64,000 bases of DNA from DASXRU01 sp039933315 (GCA_039933315.1 JBDTOI010000001.1:1-64000), one strand, 5' to 3'. Shown: positions 50,251-61,395, counted from the stretch's first letter. The notes: a model not told the origin generated them from the letters alone. Translations and numbers: made by a program.

Positions 50251-51390
50251 ATGCCAGTCGATCTTAAAGAAATCTTCCGCCGACAGATCCTGGTCGCTCG
50301 CGTCTATGGCATCCCCGTCCGGATTGATTACCGTTGGTTTATCGTGTTCGCTTTGAGTGTCGGGCTAAGTGCTTCGAACTTACACGCCCACACCCTGCAG
50401 CTGGGTTCAATGCAACTGCCTCCGACTGGCGTCGTAAAGGCATGGACTTTGGGAGTGGTTACCACGCTGGCGCTTTTTCTTTCGGTTTTTGGCCACGAGT
50501 TATCGCATGCCTTAATGGCCCGCGCGGAAGGAATCGAAATAGACGAGATCGTGCTGCATCCGTTTGGCGGGTTGGCACGCATGCGCACCCAGCCACAAAG
50601 TCCCAGCGCTGAGTTTCGTATCGCGATCGCAGGGCCGGCGGCCAGCTTTATTTTTTCTCTCTTAGGCTTCGCGTTCTCAAAGTTGGCCGCCATGTTTGGA
50701 CTCAGTTCGGTGCTGGTGGTTTTCTTCTTTGTTGCCTGGGGCAATCTGCTGCTCGCAGTTTTCAATCTCTTTCCCGGCTACCCGCTTGATGGCGGCCGAG
50801 TGCTGCGGGCGATCCTCTGGCGCAAAACCGGAAACCTCAGAGCAGCCACCAGAATGGCAGGGATCTGTGGGATGCTGGTTGCTGGAACTCTGATCATCTT
50901 CGGCGGCTACATGGCTCTGGCTCCTGGCTTTCAAGCTTACTTTATGGGGGCCTGGTCGGTGCTGGTGGGGATATTTTTGTTTAGCGCCGCTGCCGGCATT
51001 GTTCGCGGCGAGCGCGGGCCTGACGATATCACCGTCGCTGAAGCTATGTCGGTTCCAATTGCAATAACTCCCGATCTGCTAATTAGCCGGTTCATCGATG
51101 AGACGTTGCCGCTTCATCGTCAGACCAGTTTCCCGGTGGCCCAGCAGAAGCGCTTGTTGGGAATTCTTTCCCTAGAAGACTTGAAAGCACTGCCGCGCGG
51201 GAAGTGGCGCGAACGACGCGCGCGCGACGTAATGCGGCCGGTCAGTTCATCCCTTTTCGTTCATCCATCGGCGACGATGGCGCACGCTAACAGCATGATG
51301 GAACGTAACGGTACTGGCTCGCTGGGAGTAATCGACGATGCTGGCGAGCTGATTGGATTTCTACAGCTTGGTCGGCTTAGGCGACGTTAA
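50251..51390 (+). CDS. Site-2 protease family (M50) membrane metalloprotease with CBS pair
   Basis: 379 residues. Five or six hydrophobic helices include the zinc motif FGHELSHALM (HELSH, 82-86) and the third ligand segment NLFPGYPLDGGRVLRA. Intramembrane proteases of this type cut regulatory proteins; the CBS pair at the C-terminus (about 265-379) places it in the CBS-containing group (SpoIVFB-like), often gated by ATP. N-terminal RRQILVARVYGIPVRIDYRW is typical. It lies 57 bases after the cyclase stop. A 200-base gap separates it from the CDF gene. Confidence 0.9.
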   Translation: MPVDLKEIFRRQILVARVYGIPVRIDYRWFIVFALSVGLSASNLHAHTLQLGSMQLPPTGVVKAWTLGVVTTLALFLSVFGHELSHALMARAEGIEIDEIVLHPFGGLARMRTQPQSPSAEFRIAIAGPAASFIFSLLGFAFSKLAAMFGLSSVLVVFFFVAWGNLLLAVFNLFPGYPLDGGRVLRAILWRKTGNLRAATRMAGICGMLVAGTLIIFGGYMALAPGFQAYFMGAWSVLVGIFLFSAAAGIVRGERGPDDITVAEAMSVPIAITPDLLISRFIDETLPLHRQTSFPVAQQKRLLGILSLEDLKALPRGKWRERRARDVMRPVSSSLFVHPSATMAHANSMMERNGTGSLGVIDDAGELIGFLQLGRLRRR

Positions 51391-51595
51391 TAAGATACCG
51401 ACGTCGTGAATCGGGGACAGATTCCCTGTCGCGATCTAAGACCTACCTGTTCTTCAGCGTTTAGCGCAAAAGCGAACTCGAAATTATCCACCCAAGCAGC
51501 TGGACCTCACCCTCTCCGCGATCATCATTGCCTGCTGCGGTGTTTTACACGATAATCCATGCGGAGCTTTCATTTCATGGTTCGGGAGACTGTAC

Positions 51596-52543
51596 ATGCT
51601 GGCCGTACTCGGCGCGCTCTTTGCAAACGGGTTAATTACAGTTTTGAAGTTTGCGGCGGCGATCATCACCGGCTCTTCCGGAATGATGGCCGAGGCGCTG
51701 CATTCGTTTGCCGACACGACGAATCAGGTTTTTCTCCTCCTGGGGTTGAGATTCTATAAACGTCCGGCTTCTGAAAAACACCCCTTTGGCTTCGGAAAAG
51801 AGCGCTTTTTCTGGTCCTTCATAGCGGCGATCTTCATTTTCGGCGTTGGCGCGACCTATGCGATCTATGAAGGAATTTCAAAACTAAGCCACCCTCATCC
51901 GCCCCAGAACCTGGCTTGGGCGTACTGGGTACTCGGAATTTCGTTTGTGCTGGAGTCGGGCTCGATTGGGCTCGCGATATTCCAGGAAATGAAGGAGGCC
52001 CGCCACGAAGGCCTGACATTTGCGGCCTACCTGCGCGAGTCTAAAGATCCGACCGCGAAGACAGTCCTGTTTGAAGACTCAGCTGCGCTGCTGGGAATTA
52101 TTATCGCAGCCGGCGGAATCTATCTCACACAGCACCACGCTGGTCCGGGCGGCGGGGCTTATTGGGATGGGGTCGCCTCAATAGTTATCGGCGTGGTGCT
52201 GGCGATTGTTGCCTTTGTGCTGGCGCGCACGTCCCGAGGCCTGCTTCTGGGTGAGGCGGCAAATCCGAAAGCCGTCAGCGCCATTGTCGCGGCCATCGAA
52301 AGTCATCCGAACGTCGTGAAAGTCGTTGAATTGTTAACGATGCATTTGGCGCCGAAACAGATCTTGATAAACGCCCACGTGAATCTCCGCGACGATCTTA
52401 TGACAGGTGATATCGTCCAAACGATTGAAGAGGTCGAAGAGTTGATTAAGCGAGCAGAACCAAAGGTTGAGATGATTTTCCTAGAAACTGCTCGCCAAAG
52501 CGAGAGTTCGAATCACGAGATCGTGCCTGAGCACATGAGCTGA
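51596..52543 (+). CDS. Cation diffusion facilitator (SLC30A9/ZnT9-like)
   Basis: 315 residues with six hydrophobic helices. CDF transporters export Zn2+ or similar ions in exchange for protons. The TM2 metal site is HxxxD (His36, Asp40 in ALHSFADTTNQ); TM5 has FEDSAALLG, as in ZnT9-type members. The C-terminal cytoplasmic domain (about 220-305) has the usual beta-alpha-beta fold. The conserved AEALHSFADTTNQVFLLLG and HPFGFGKERFFWSF blocks confirm the family. Start at 51596 is supported by GGGAG eight bases upstream. The metal specificity is not set by sequence alone. Confidence 0.92.
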   Translation: MLAVLGALFANGLITVLKFAAAIITGSSGMMAEALHSFADTTNQVFLLLGLRFYKRPASEKHPFGFGKERFFWSFIAAIFIFGVGATYAIYEGISKLSHPHPPQNLAWAYWVLGISFVLESGSIGLAIFQEMKEARHEGLTFAAYLRESKDPTAKTVLFEDSAALLGIIIAAGGIYLTQHHAGPGGGAYWDGVASIVIGVVLAIVAFVLARTSRGLLLGEAANPKAVSAIVAAIESHPNVVKVVELLTMHLAPKQILINAHVNLRDDLMTGDIVQTIEEVEELIKRAEPKVEMIFLETARQSESSNHEIVPEHMS

Positions 52544-52623
52544 CCATAGGGCTTAGGTCGCTCAAGGAAACCAAATTGTCCTCTAATTTGCAGCTGTGAT
52601 TCCCCTAAACCTGAAACCAAGAA

Positions 52624-53472
52624 ATGCTCTTATTACCGCCATTCACCGATTACCTGGCAAGGCTCGGCGGGCCGCGTGGCCTGGCGGATATTGCGCTGGT
52701 CTTTATTCTCGTTTATGGAGTTTTGAAGTTGATGCGCGGCACGCGCGCGGCCCCGATGGCGGCGGGTATCGCAGCCTTTGCTTTACTCTACTGGCTTTCG
52801 GTCAAACAGAATCTTACAACGCTGGAGTTTGTTCTGCGCGGCGCGCTCCCCTACATTGGGGTCGCAATTGTAGTGCTATTTCAAGCAGAGATACGGCAAG
52901 CCTTAATAACTTTCGGAAATAGATTTCGGGTTCCCTTCGCCCATCGCCACGGGGGCCAGTTCGGTGAGGGCGTATATGATGAAATTGTTCTCGCCGCTAC
53001 GACGCTCGCTTCCACCAAGACCGGTGCGCTGATTGTAATCGAACGCAACGTGGGGCTGAGAAATGTGACAGACGGCGGGGTTAGACTAGATGCCGAATTA
53101 AGCTACGACCTGCTGGTTACCATTTTCAATCCTGAATCACCGCTCCATGACGGCGCCATCGTCGTCAGACGACATCGCATTGCCGCCGCCTCCTGTTTTC
53201 TGCCTCTGACGCTAAATCCACGCCTTTCCAAAGATCTCGGCACACGGCACCGCGCAGCGATAGGCATTACGGAGGATTCCGACGCTGTGGTCATCGTGGT
53301 ATCAGAAGAAACTGGATTGATTTCTTTCGTGCAAGGGGGAGAAATACGCCGAGGGTTGGATGCCACCAAGCTGCGCACTGCTATCATACAAGCCATCGAG
53401 GGACCGTCGGCCGATAAGGACAAGCAACTGGCAAATTCCGAGAGCGAGACAAAAGAGGTTGCCTCAATTTAG
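52624..53472 (+). CDS. cdaA: Diadenylate cyclase CdaA
   Basis: 282 residues. It makes cyclic di-AMP from two ATP. Three N-terminal helices (about 19-95) anchor it, and a DAC (DisA_N) domain follows with the LHDGAIVVRRHRI and GTRHRAAIGITE motifs that hold the catalytic residues (DGA and RHR). It is followed by a YbbR-domain gene (68 bases) and glmM (25 bases), the same cdaA-cdaR-glmM order found in Firmicutes, where CdaR and GlmM control the cyclase. No c-di-AMP phosphodiesterase is in the window. Confidence 0.95.
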   Translation: MLLLPPFTDYLARLGGPRGLADIALVFILVYGVLKLMRGTRAAPMAAGIAAFALLYWLSVKQNLTTLEFVLRGALPYIGVAIVVLFQAEIRQALITFGNRFRVPFAHRHGGQFGEGVYDEIVLAATTLASTKTGALIVIERNVGLRNVTDGGVRLDAELSYDLLVTIFNPESPLHDGAIVVRRHRIAAASCFLPLTLNPRLSKDLGTRHRAAIGITEDSDAVVIVVSEETGLISFVQGGEIRRGLDATKLRTAIIQAIEGPSADKDKQLANSESETKEVASI

Positions 53473-53539
53473 TTTGGGTAACTCGCTTAGAATCGCCAGT
53501 GGGTTTTCCATGAACAATGCACAAACAATGACTTGAGTT

Positions 53540-54274
53540 ATGCCGTTTCGCGATACTAGCAGCCGTTCTCTCCAGTCACTTCGAGGCCCGAATGTGACGG
53601 AGAGATTGCTGCGACGAATTTTTTTCCGGGATTGGAACCTGAAACTGCTGGCGTTGGCCATCACGCTCGGCCTATGGTTCGCAGTGTCGGGTCAACGCAC
53701 CCACACCGCCCGAAAATTTCGTAATGTACAGCTCCATTTCCAACTTCCGGGTAACATGGAAATCAGTAACGAAGCTCGCGACGAGATAAACCTGACCCTC
53801 ACCGGTGACGAATCCGATTTGGACTTGATAGGCGCGAGCGATTTAACCGCGACGATAGACGTTTCAGATAGAAACCCGGGCGAGCGCATAGTCCAACTGA
53901 CTCCCGGGCGTCTGAAGATAGACTTGCCCAACGGCGTTCTCCTCGAAAAGATCGAGCCCGGCTCAATCCAGCTTCGCCTGGAGCCGATTATCGAGCGAGA
54001 ACTAGACGTCGAACCCCGGTTAGAAGGTAAGCTGGCTGAGGGATACGAATTGCAGCAAGTAAGTGTGAACCCTCCGAAAGTAAATGTCCGTGGGCCCGCA
54101 TCGCATATTAACGCGCTAATCAAGGCACCCACTGAGACCATATCGCTGGAGGGTCGTCATCAGAGCTTCAGCTTGTCGCAAACCTCGATTGAGATTCCGG
54201 ATCAAAGAGTGGTTGTAGTCGAAGCAGCAGTAGATGTGTTCGTCGAAATACAACCTCTCAGACCTCGTAAATAA
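53540..54274 (+). CDS. YbbR-domain protein (CdaR-like)
   Basis: 244 residues. One transmembrane helix (LLALAITLGLWFAVSGQ, about 38-54) is followed by two or three YbbR-type beta units of about 80 residues each (KFRNVQLHFQLPG, IVQLTPGRLKIDLPNG, QVSVNPPKVNVRGPASHI). In Firmicutes the homologue CdaR sits in the membrane with CdaA and modulates its activity. The spacing from cdaA and the tight join to glmM support a shared operon and complex here. Confidence 0.85.
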   Translation: MPFRDTSSRSLQSLRGPNVTERLLRRIFFRDWNLKLLALAITLGLWFAVSGQRTHTARKFRNVQLHFQLPGNMEISNEARDEINLTLTGDESDLDLIGASDLTATIDVSDRNPGERIVQLTPGRLKIDLPNGVLLEKIEPGSIQLRLEPIIERELDVEPRLEGKLAEGYELQQVSVNPPKVNVRGPASHINALIKAPTETISLEGRHQSFSLSQTSIEIPDQRVVVVEAAVDVFVEIQPLRPRK

Positions 54275-54298
54275 ACTCTTTCAGTTAATTTCCCCCCT

Positions 54299-55675
54299 AT
54301 GGCCAGACTCTTCGGAACAGATGGAATTCGTGGCGAAGCAGGAAGCTTCCCACTCGATGCTGCCACCGTGCGAAGGATCGGCTATTCGCTCGCCAGTCAT
54401 TTAGCGAACCGCGTTGATAAACATCCATTTATCATTATAGGGCGCGACACCAGGGAATCCGGGGAATGGATCGAAAAGGCTTTGACGGCGGGAGCCAGGT
54501 CTGCCGGGGCCCGCTGCGACTCAGCCGGTGTTATTACGACCCCGGGGGTCGCCTTTCTTACTCGTTCCCAGCAAGCCGACGCCGGAATAGTCATAAGCGC
54601 GTCGCACAATCCTTACCAGGATAACGGCATCAAAATCTTCGAACCTTCTGGTAGAAAGTTGAAGGACGCCACCGAGCGTTTAATTGAGGCCGATATCCAC
54701 GCGGGCATGAAGGCAAGCGTTGGGGAGGACTCCACGGAGACCAACAGACAACCGATTGATGAAGAATTCAGCGCTGAAAAACTTAGACATCTTTATCGCC
54801 AATATCTTACAGAAGAAATTGGCCGCGGCCTTTCGTTGGAAGGTCTGACTCTTGTGCTGGATTGTGCGAATGGAGCGGCTTCCTCGATCGCGCCGGAATT
54901 GTTCAGGCAATTGGGCGCGCGCGTGATTGCTATCAACAACATACCTGATGGTCGTAATATCAACCACAATTGTGGCTCGCTATTCATTGACGGCCTCAGA
55001 GAAAGAACCGTAGTTGAAGCTGCCGACCTCGGAGTCGCTTTCGATGGTGATGCGGACCGTGCTCTTTTTGTGGACAGTCAGGGAGGGTTTGTTGACGGAG
55101 ATGCGACTCTTTGGATATTGGCACAGCATCTCAAGACTCGGGGTGGCTTGCGCGACAATACTGTCATAGCGACGGTAATGAGTAATATAGGGTTGGAGAT
55201 CGCGTTGGAGAGAATTGATGTCCGCCTTGTGCGAACTGACGTAGGTGACAAGTATGTGCTTGAGGAGTTAACTCGAACCGGAGCCGCCATCGGCGGAGAG
55301 CAGTCAGGCCATATAATTCTCCCTCAACTCAGCCTCGCCGGCGATGGAATAATTACGACTTTGTGTTTACTCCGCGCGGTTCAGGAGTCCCACCAGAAGG
55401 TAGCAGAATTAGTCGCCGGTTTTCAGCGTTTTCCGCAAGTGCTCGTCAATGTCTCGGTGCGGACAAAGCGTCCCTTTGAAGAGTTGCCGGAGGTTGCGAA
55501 TCTGGCGACCCAGACTAAGGAACGATTAGGCGCCAAAGGCCGACTGTTGTTGCGCTACTCAGGCACCGAAGCACTCGCCCGCGTGATGATCGAAGGCGAA
55601 AATCAGACAGAGATAGACGCCTATGCTCGAGCCCTGGCCGAAACGATTAGTAACTCGTTGGGGACGGCATCCTGA
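54299..55675 (+). CDS. glmM: Phosphoglucosamine mutase
   Basis: 458 residues. It converts glucosamine-6-phosphate to glucosamine-1-phosphate for UDP-GlcNAc and peptidoglycan. The catalytic phosphoserine is Ser102 in ISASHNPYQDNGIK, the Mg loop is FDGDADR, and the sugar-binding GEQSGHI and RYSGTEALARVM phosphate loop are intact. FGTDGIRG at the N-terminus is diagnostic. In Bacillus, GlmM binds and inhibits CdaA, and its location 25 bases after the ybbR gene is consistent with such a link. A structured non-coding stretch follows. Confidence 0.96.
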   Translation: MARLFGTDGIRGEAGSFPLDAATVRRIGYSLASHLANRVDKHPFIIIGRDTRESGEWIEKALTAGARSAGARCDSAGVITTPGVAFLTRSQQADAGIVISASHNPYQDNGIKIFEPSGRKLKDATERLIEADIHAGMKASVGEDSTETNRQPIDEEFSAEKLRHLYRQYLTEEIGRGLSLEGLTLVLDCANGAASSIAPELFRQLGARVIAINNIPDGRNINHNCGSLFIDGLRERTVVEAADLGVAFDGDADRALFVDSQGGFVDGDATLWILAQHLKTRGGLRDNTVIATVMSNIGLEIALERIDVRLVRTDVGDKYVLEELTRTGAAIGGEQSGHIILPQLSLAGDGIITTLCLLRAVQESHQKVAELVAGFQRFPQVLVNVSVRTKRPFEELPEVANLATQTKERLGAKGRLLLRYSGTEALARVMIEGENQTEIDAYARALAETISNSLGTAS

Positions 55676-55820
55676 AAGTTCGACGAGAAACTTTTACTCG
55701 ATAAGAAGTGTAAACGGTACCTTGGGAGATGTCGTTTTAGACGGCCATTTCCCCTCGTATCATCTTGAATATCTTGAAATTTGATGAATTCGCGCAAGTG
55801 GATTCTGCAGGAATTACTTG

Positions 55821-55850
55821 TTGCGCGGCACGGTGATTGCGATGTATATT
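55821..55850 (+). promoter_or_regulatory. Candidate promoter of a small structured RNA
   Basis: TTGCGC (55821-55826) and TATATT (55845-55850) with an 18-base spacer. The -10 box matches the consensus at five of six positions, the -35 at three. Start would be near 55857, right before three hairpins. The -35 box also overlaps the right arm of an upstream hairpin (CGCGCAA / TTGCGCG), so a longer transcript is an alternative. Confidence 0.4.
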
Positions 55851-55856
55851 GTGGGG

Positions 55857-55969
55857 CAAGAGAGACGGTTGGTGAATCCTCCGTCTCAAGTGGTTGCTGG
55901 GGTGAGGACAGTAACCACGAAAATGAATGGGCGCGACACACTCCCACGTTGTCGCGCCCATTCGCTTTT
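55857..55969 (+). ncRNA. Putative small RNA with three consecutive hairpins and terminator
   Basis: Between glmM and aroB (456 bases without a credible gene). Hairpin 1: GAGACGG / CCGTCTC (55862-55887). Hairpin 2: GTGGTTGCTG / CAGTAACCAC (55890-55918), ten pairs including one G-U. Hairpin 3: a perfect 14-bp stem GAATGGGCGCGACA / TGTCGCGCCCATTC (55925-55963) followed by CGCTTTT. A promoter-like pair of boxes precedes them. Two further weaker hairpins lie upstream (55724-55753 and 55791-55827). It does not resemble RNase P RNA, tmRNA, SRP RNA or any riboswitch known to me. It could instead be the 5' leader of aroB, though the T-run suggests a stop. About 160 bases between the last hairpin and aroB hold a possible TATACT box near 56055. 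Confidence 0.4.
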
Positions 55970-56131
55970 GGCAGAGGTACCCATCCCACCCTTGCTTCCC
56001 GCCGTCTCTACTCTGTTCAGATCAAACCGCAATTATCGAGTCAGTGTGTCAGACTATACTGGTCCAGGTCATACGAGTGCCCTGTAGCTCGTAGGGGCTA
56101 GTCGGGTGTCGGCGAATCAGGCTGGGAACTT

Positions 56132-57268
56132 GTGAAGAACATCAAACTCCACATTACTGCCCCCAAGCAAAGGTGCGATATCAACGTCGGCCCCGGCATT
56201 TTTTCCGATCTTGGTTTCGAAGTGCGACGCATTCTTGGTGGATCCACTCGAACGATAGTCATAATCTCCAACGCGAGGGTCTCCGGACACTACGGCACAG
56301 TAGTTTCGCGCAGCTTGAGGAATGCCGACTTTCGAATCAAACATTGGTTGATGGGGGACGGAGAGCGTTACAAATCCATGCGCACGCTGGAAAGAGCTCT
56401 TGCTTTCCTTTCTCAAGCCCAGCTTGAGCGGAATGACGCCATCCTGGCACTAGGTGGCGGAGTCGTGGGCGACCTCGCGGGGTTGGCGGCAGCCCTACAT
56501 CTTCGTGGCATAGGTTTGCTACAAGCTCCCACGACTCTGCTGGCACAAATTGACGCCTCAATCGGGGGCAAGACTGCAGTTAACACGGGTGTCGGGAAGA
56601 ACTTGGTTGGCACGTTTTATCAGCCACGCGGTATATGGATCGATACAACGACGCTTAAGACACTTCCTGAGCGCGAACTAACATCGGGTTGGTGTGAAGC
56701 CGTCAAGCACGGCGCCGTAGGTGATCGCGGCCTCTTCCTTAACACTTATGAGTTTCTACGGAGTTGCTCCACGAGGGAGCAACTAGCGGAACCTCCGGAA
56801 AGTCTGATAAGGGCACAATGCGCATTCAAGGCCCGGATAGTCTCGCACGATGAACGTGAGAACGTGGATCGCTTCGACGGTAAATCCAGGCGCATCCTCA
56901 ACTTCGGTCATACAACCGCGCATGCCCTGGAAACAGCAACGCACTACCGCCAATTTCGACACGGTGAAGCAGTTGGGTATGGCATGCTAGTCGCTGGAGA
57001 GATTTCGCTGCGGCTAGGCTTGCTTCCCAGTTCAGAGTTAGAATTACTGCGCGACGCAGTTCGGCTATGCGGGCAACTTCCACGGGCCGATAATGTGGAT
57101 CGGGAATCTATCGTTCGAGCTCTGGCACATGACAAAAAGCGCATGCACGGTCAGATCAAATGGATTCTGCTTGAGCGAATTGGTAAGGGCCGCATAATCG
57201 ACGGAAAGGAAGTTACGTCCCGACTTTTGCGCTCATCGCTGCAAGCCGGTTTGCGATCGAATCTGTAA
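56132..57268 (+). CDS. aroB: 3-dehydroquinate synthase
   Basis: 378 residues from a GTG at 56132. It cyclises DAHP to dehydroquinate, step two of the shikimate route, using NAD and a divalent metal. Key blocks: LALGGGVVGDLAGLAAALHLRG, LLQAPTTLLAQIDASIGGKTAVN, GWCEAVKHGA, metal His in NFGHTTAHALE and HGEAVGYGMLVAG. Length matches the family (about 360). The next small gene starts 16 bases downstream on the same strand. No other aro genes are nearby. Confidence 0.96.
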   Translation: MKNIKLHITAPKQRCDINVGPGIFSDLGFEVRRILGGSTRTIVIISNARVSGHYGTVVSRSLRNADFRIKHWLMGDGERYKSMRTLERALAFLSQAQLERNDAILALGGGVVGDLAGLAAALHLRGIGLLQAPTTLLAQIDASIGGKTAVNTGVGKNLVGTFYQPRGIWIDTTTLKTLPERELTSGWCEAVKHGAVGDRGLFLNTYEFLRSCSTREQLAEPPESLIRAQCAFKARIVSHDERENVDRFDGKSRRILNFGHTTAHALETATHYRQFRHGEAVGYGMLVAGEISLRLGLLPSSELELLRDAVRLCGQLPRADNVDRESIVRALAHDKKRMHGQIKWILLERIGKGRIIDGKEVTSRLLRSSLQAGLRSNL

Positions 57269-57284
57269 AAGGGAGAGGACCGCT

Positions 57285-57683
57285 ATGAAGACATCTGAGT
57301 GGAACCATTCGGCAAGGCCAGGAGAGCACGGGGGGGCACGTGTAAAGTTCTTAATTGTAATCTTGCTGCTCGCACTCTTTGCTTACATCGGATACCTTTA
57401 CATTCCAATCGCTTACCAGGCGTATCTCTTCAAAGACGCGATGCAGCACAATGTCAACGTAGCGGCGACTCAGGGCTACCAGCCAGGATGGGTCTCGGAA
57501 CAACTGACAAAGTCCGCGCGCGAGTATGATGTCCCCCCGAACGCAGTCATCACGCCCACTCAAAAGGACAATCGTATCGAGGTGCGCGTGCAATTCACCA
57601 AGCCTATTGAATTCCCCGGATACACCTACGACTACGAATTCGATTACACGGCCAGGAGTACTGCGTTCCTGGCAATAAAATAG
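57285..57683 (+). CDS. Small single-pass membrane protein (DUF4845-like)
   Basis: 132 residues. Residues about 20-43 (VKFLIVILLLALFAYIGYLYIPIAY) form one transmembrane helix, and the remaining 90 residues form a small alpha-beta domain (FKDAMQHNVNVAATQGYQPGW; VEVRV-type strands; YTYDYEFDYTARSTAFLAIK). The layout fits DUF4845-type proteins, whose role is unknown. GGGAG precedes the ATG. It is translationally close to aroB (16 bases) and convergent with the radical SAM gene. Confidence 0.65.
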   Translation: MKTSEWNHSARPGEHGGARVKFLIVILLLALFAYIGYLYIPIAYQAYLFKDAMQHNVNVAATQGYQPGWVSEQLTKSAREYDVPPNAVITPTQKDNRIEVRVQFTKPIEFPGYTYDYEFDYTARSTAFLAIK

Positions 57684-57719
57684 TATTGGGAATTGTAGCG
57701 TGGAAAAGATGTCGCGGAC

Positions 57720-59600
57720 TTAAGCGATCGCGAACGCGTGTCCGCGGGAGGTGAGACCTTGCAGTTGAACTAAACCAGGGGGAGCAGTGGCAAGCCAGGT
57801 GGTTGGGCAAACACCACAGCGGGTGCACTCATTAACAGAAGGACAGGGCGCGGTGGACTTGGCGATGTGAGCACGCTGGTGTTCCTGTTCCATAAAACTA
57901 CGCGACAGGCCAGAGTCTACAATCTCCCAGGGCAGAACTTCGTCATAGCCACGATCGCGTCGCGTGTAAAAGGCCGGGTCGGTCCCCGTCTCACGAAGCG
58001 CTCCGCGAATGTCGCCATTAAGCCGGGCGGCGCTTTCGATCACCCGCGCAACTTTTCTATCTCCCGAAGAAAACAGCGCCTGCTCGTGAGCGACTCGGGC
58101 CGACATGGCCCGCACTTCCACATTCGGAATGCGTGCCAGGTTCTTACAAACCCATTTCAAACGGCGCTTCAACTCTTTCTCATCGCAGATCGCGTCCCAC
58201 TGTAAAGGTGTGTTCGGCTTAGGCACAAAACCGTTAAGCGAAGGAATGATTTTTCCCGCGCGGCCGAAACGACGGCCGGCTTCGAGCATCCTGTCCTTTA
58301 TCCGCTCCACAAGGACAATCATCTCCGCGAGGTCTTCGTCGGTTTCGGTTGGCAGTCCTACCATCAGATAAAGTTTGACGGTGAGCATTCCGCGATCGAA
58401 GACGGCACCGCAAATATCCAGGATCTCGTCGTTGGTCAGATTCTTATTGATCACCTTACGCAGGCGATCGGATCCAGTCTCAGGCGCGACCGCAATCTGC
58501 TGATCACGAGACTCAACCAGCGCGTCGAGCAACTCATCCGAGATCTGGTCGAGACGCAAACTAGAGACTGAGATGCGATATTCCATCGCCCGCAGCCCTT
58601 GCAAGATCTCGCTGATTTCAGGATGGTCGCAAACGGCAGTAGAAACCAGTCCAATCTTGTCGGTCTTTGCTCGCCATACGGCCGCCTTAGCGAGAATATC
58701 GCGAGCCGGGACGACGCGGGGCGGCCAGTAGTTGAAGCCGGCCCAGCAGAATCGACAACCCTGCGAACATCCTCGCGAGATTTCGACCAGGAACCGATCT
58801 CCCATTTCGGCCTGGGGCGCCCAAATGCTTGTGGATGGAGCGAATACTTCCTCAGTGCGCAGACGCTCAGCAATTTCCGTCTGACCTTTGCGCATGGCCC
58901 GCCGCAAACTTCCTTCCTTCGGATTCTCAGCCGCCACCGCCCGCCCGACTCGCGCTGTCATGCCAGTCTCTTTTGGTTTATACGCCTGAACTGTGCCGTC
59001 TTCGTTATAGGTCACTTCGTAAAGCGAAGGCACATAGAAGCCACGTCCGAATCTGGCAAGTGCGACAAGAGTTTCTTGTTTCGTACCATTTTCAAAGAGG
59101 ACGTCGACTAATTGGGGGCCAAGGATCTCGCCCTCGCCAACACCAATTACGTCGGTGAAATCTGCTATCGGCTCCGGATTCAGAAAAGAGGCAGCCCCGC
59201 CCATAACAATCAGTGGATCGCGCGGCCCGCGATCCCTGGTCCATACGGGAACGCCACTTAAGCGTAGCATCCGCGCCATGTTGAGATAATCAGTCTCGAA
59301 TGAAATTGAGAAGGCAACTACATCGAAATCACGGACAGCCGTCTGTGATTCCAGCGAAAGCAAAGGCTTGCGGGAGTTCTCGTACTCCCTCATCTCAATC
59401 GGATCAGGCAGGAAGGCACGCTCGCAAGAAACTTCTGGAATGTGGTTGAAAATCTCGTACATCGCCTGGAAACCAAGATTTGCCATCCCGATCGAGTAGA
59501 TGTTGGGATAGCAAAGCGCGATTCTTAGTGAGGCCCCACGTTTCAGGACCCAACCTTCTTCGCTGGCGAGTTTCTGGCGATAGCTCTCGACGATTCTCAT
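57720..59600 (-). CDS. B12-binding-like radical SAM protein (TIGR03960 type)
   Basis: 626 residues from the ATG at 59600. The N-terminal half is a cobalamin-binding-like domain (RIALCYPNIYSIGMANLGFQ, VMGGAASFLNPEPIADF, VIGVGEGE), and the radical SAM core has SRGCSQGCRFCWAGFNYWP (CxxxCxxC for the 4Fe-4S cluster). The C-terminus has CPSVNECTRCGVCP, a Cys-rich tail seen in this family. Family members of this type (TIGR03960) have no firmly assigned reaction. A split version with a DUF2344 partner is often adjacent; none was seen in this window. It follows rpoD by 65 bases on the same strand. Confidence 0.9.
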   Translation of the reverse strand: MRIVESYRQKLASEEGWVLKRGASLRIALCYPNIYSIGMANLGFQAMYEIFNHIPEVSCERAFLPDPIEMREYENSRKPLLSLESQTAVRDFDVVAFSISFETDYLNMARMLRLSGVPVWTRDRGPRDPLIVMGGAASFLNPEPIADFTDVIGVGEGEILGPQLVDVLFENGTKQETLVALARFGRGFYVPSLYEVTYNEDGTVQAYKPKETGMTARVGRAVAAENPKEGSLRRAMRKGQTEIAERLRTEEVFAPSTSIWAPQAEMGDRFLVEISRGCSQGCRFCWAGFNYWPPRVVPARDILAKAAVWRAKTDKIGLVSTAVCDHPEISEILQGLRAMEYRISVSSLRLDQISDELLDALVESRDQQIAVAPETGSDRLRKVINKNLTNDEILDICGAVFDRGMLTVKLYLMVGLPTETDEDLAEMIVLVERIKDRMLEAGRRFGRAGKIIPSLNGFVPKPNTPLQWDAICDEKELKRRLKWVCKNLARIPNVEVRAMSARVAHEQALFSSGDRKVARVIESAARLNGDIRGALRETGTDPAFYTRRDRGYDEVLPWEIVDSGLSRSFMEQEHQRAHIAKSTAPCPSVNECTRCGVCPTTWLATAPPGLVQLQGLTSRGHAFAIA

Positions 59601-59664
59601 AAACAAAGTCAGGTGCCGGAAAAAGTGCCGTGATCTAAATTATCGGCGTCTCTTTCGGGATTAG

Positions 59665-61395
<1,731 letters not shown>

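Noticed and set aside
55721..55970. 6S RNA, RNase P RNA or a riboswitch in the glmM-aroB gap
   Set aside because: The separate hairpins do not form the single long 6S stem, and none of the RNase P or known riboswitch core motifs was seen.
55781..56101. 106- and 89-codon plus-strand frames between glmM and aroB
   Set aside because: They run straight through perfect hairpins and lack family features; RNA structure explains the sequence better.
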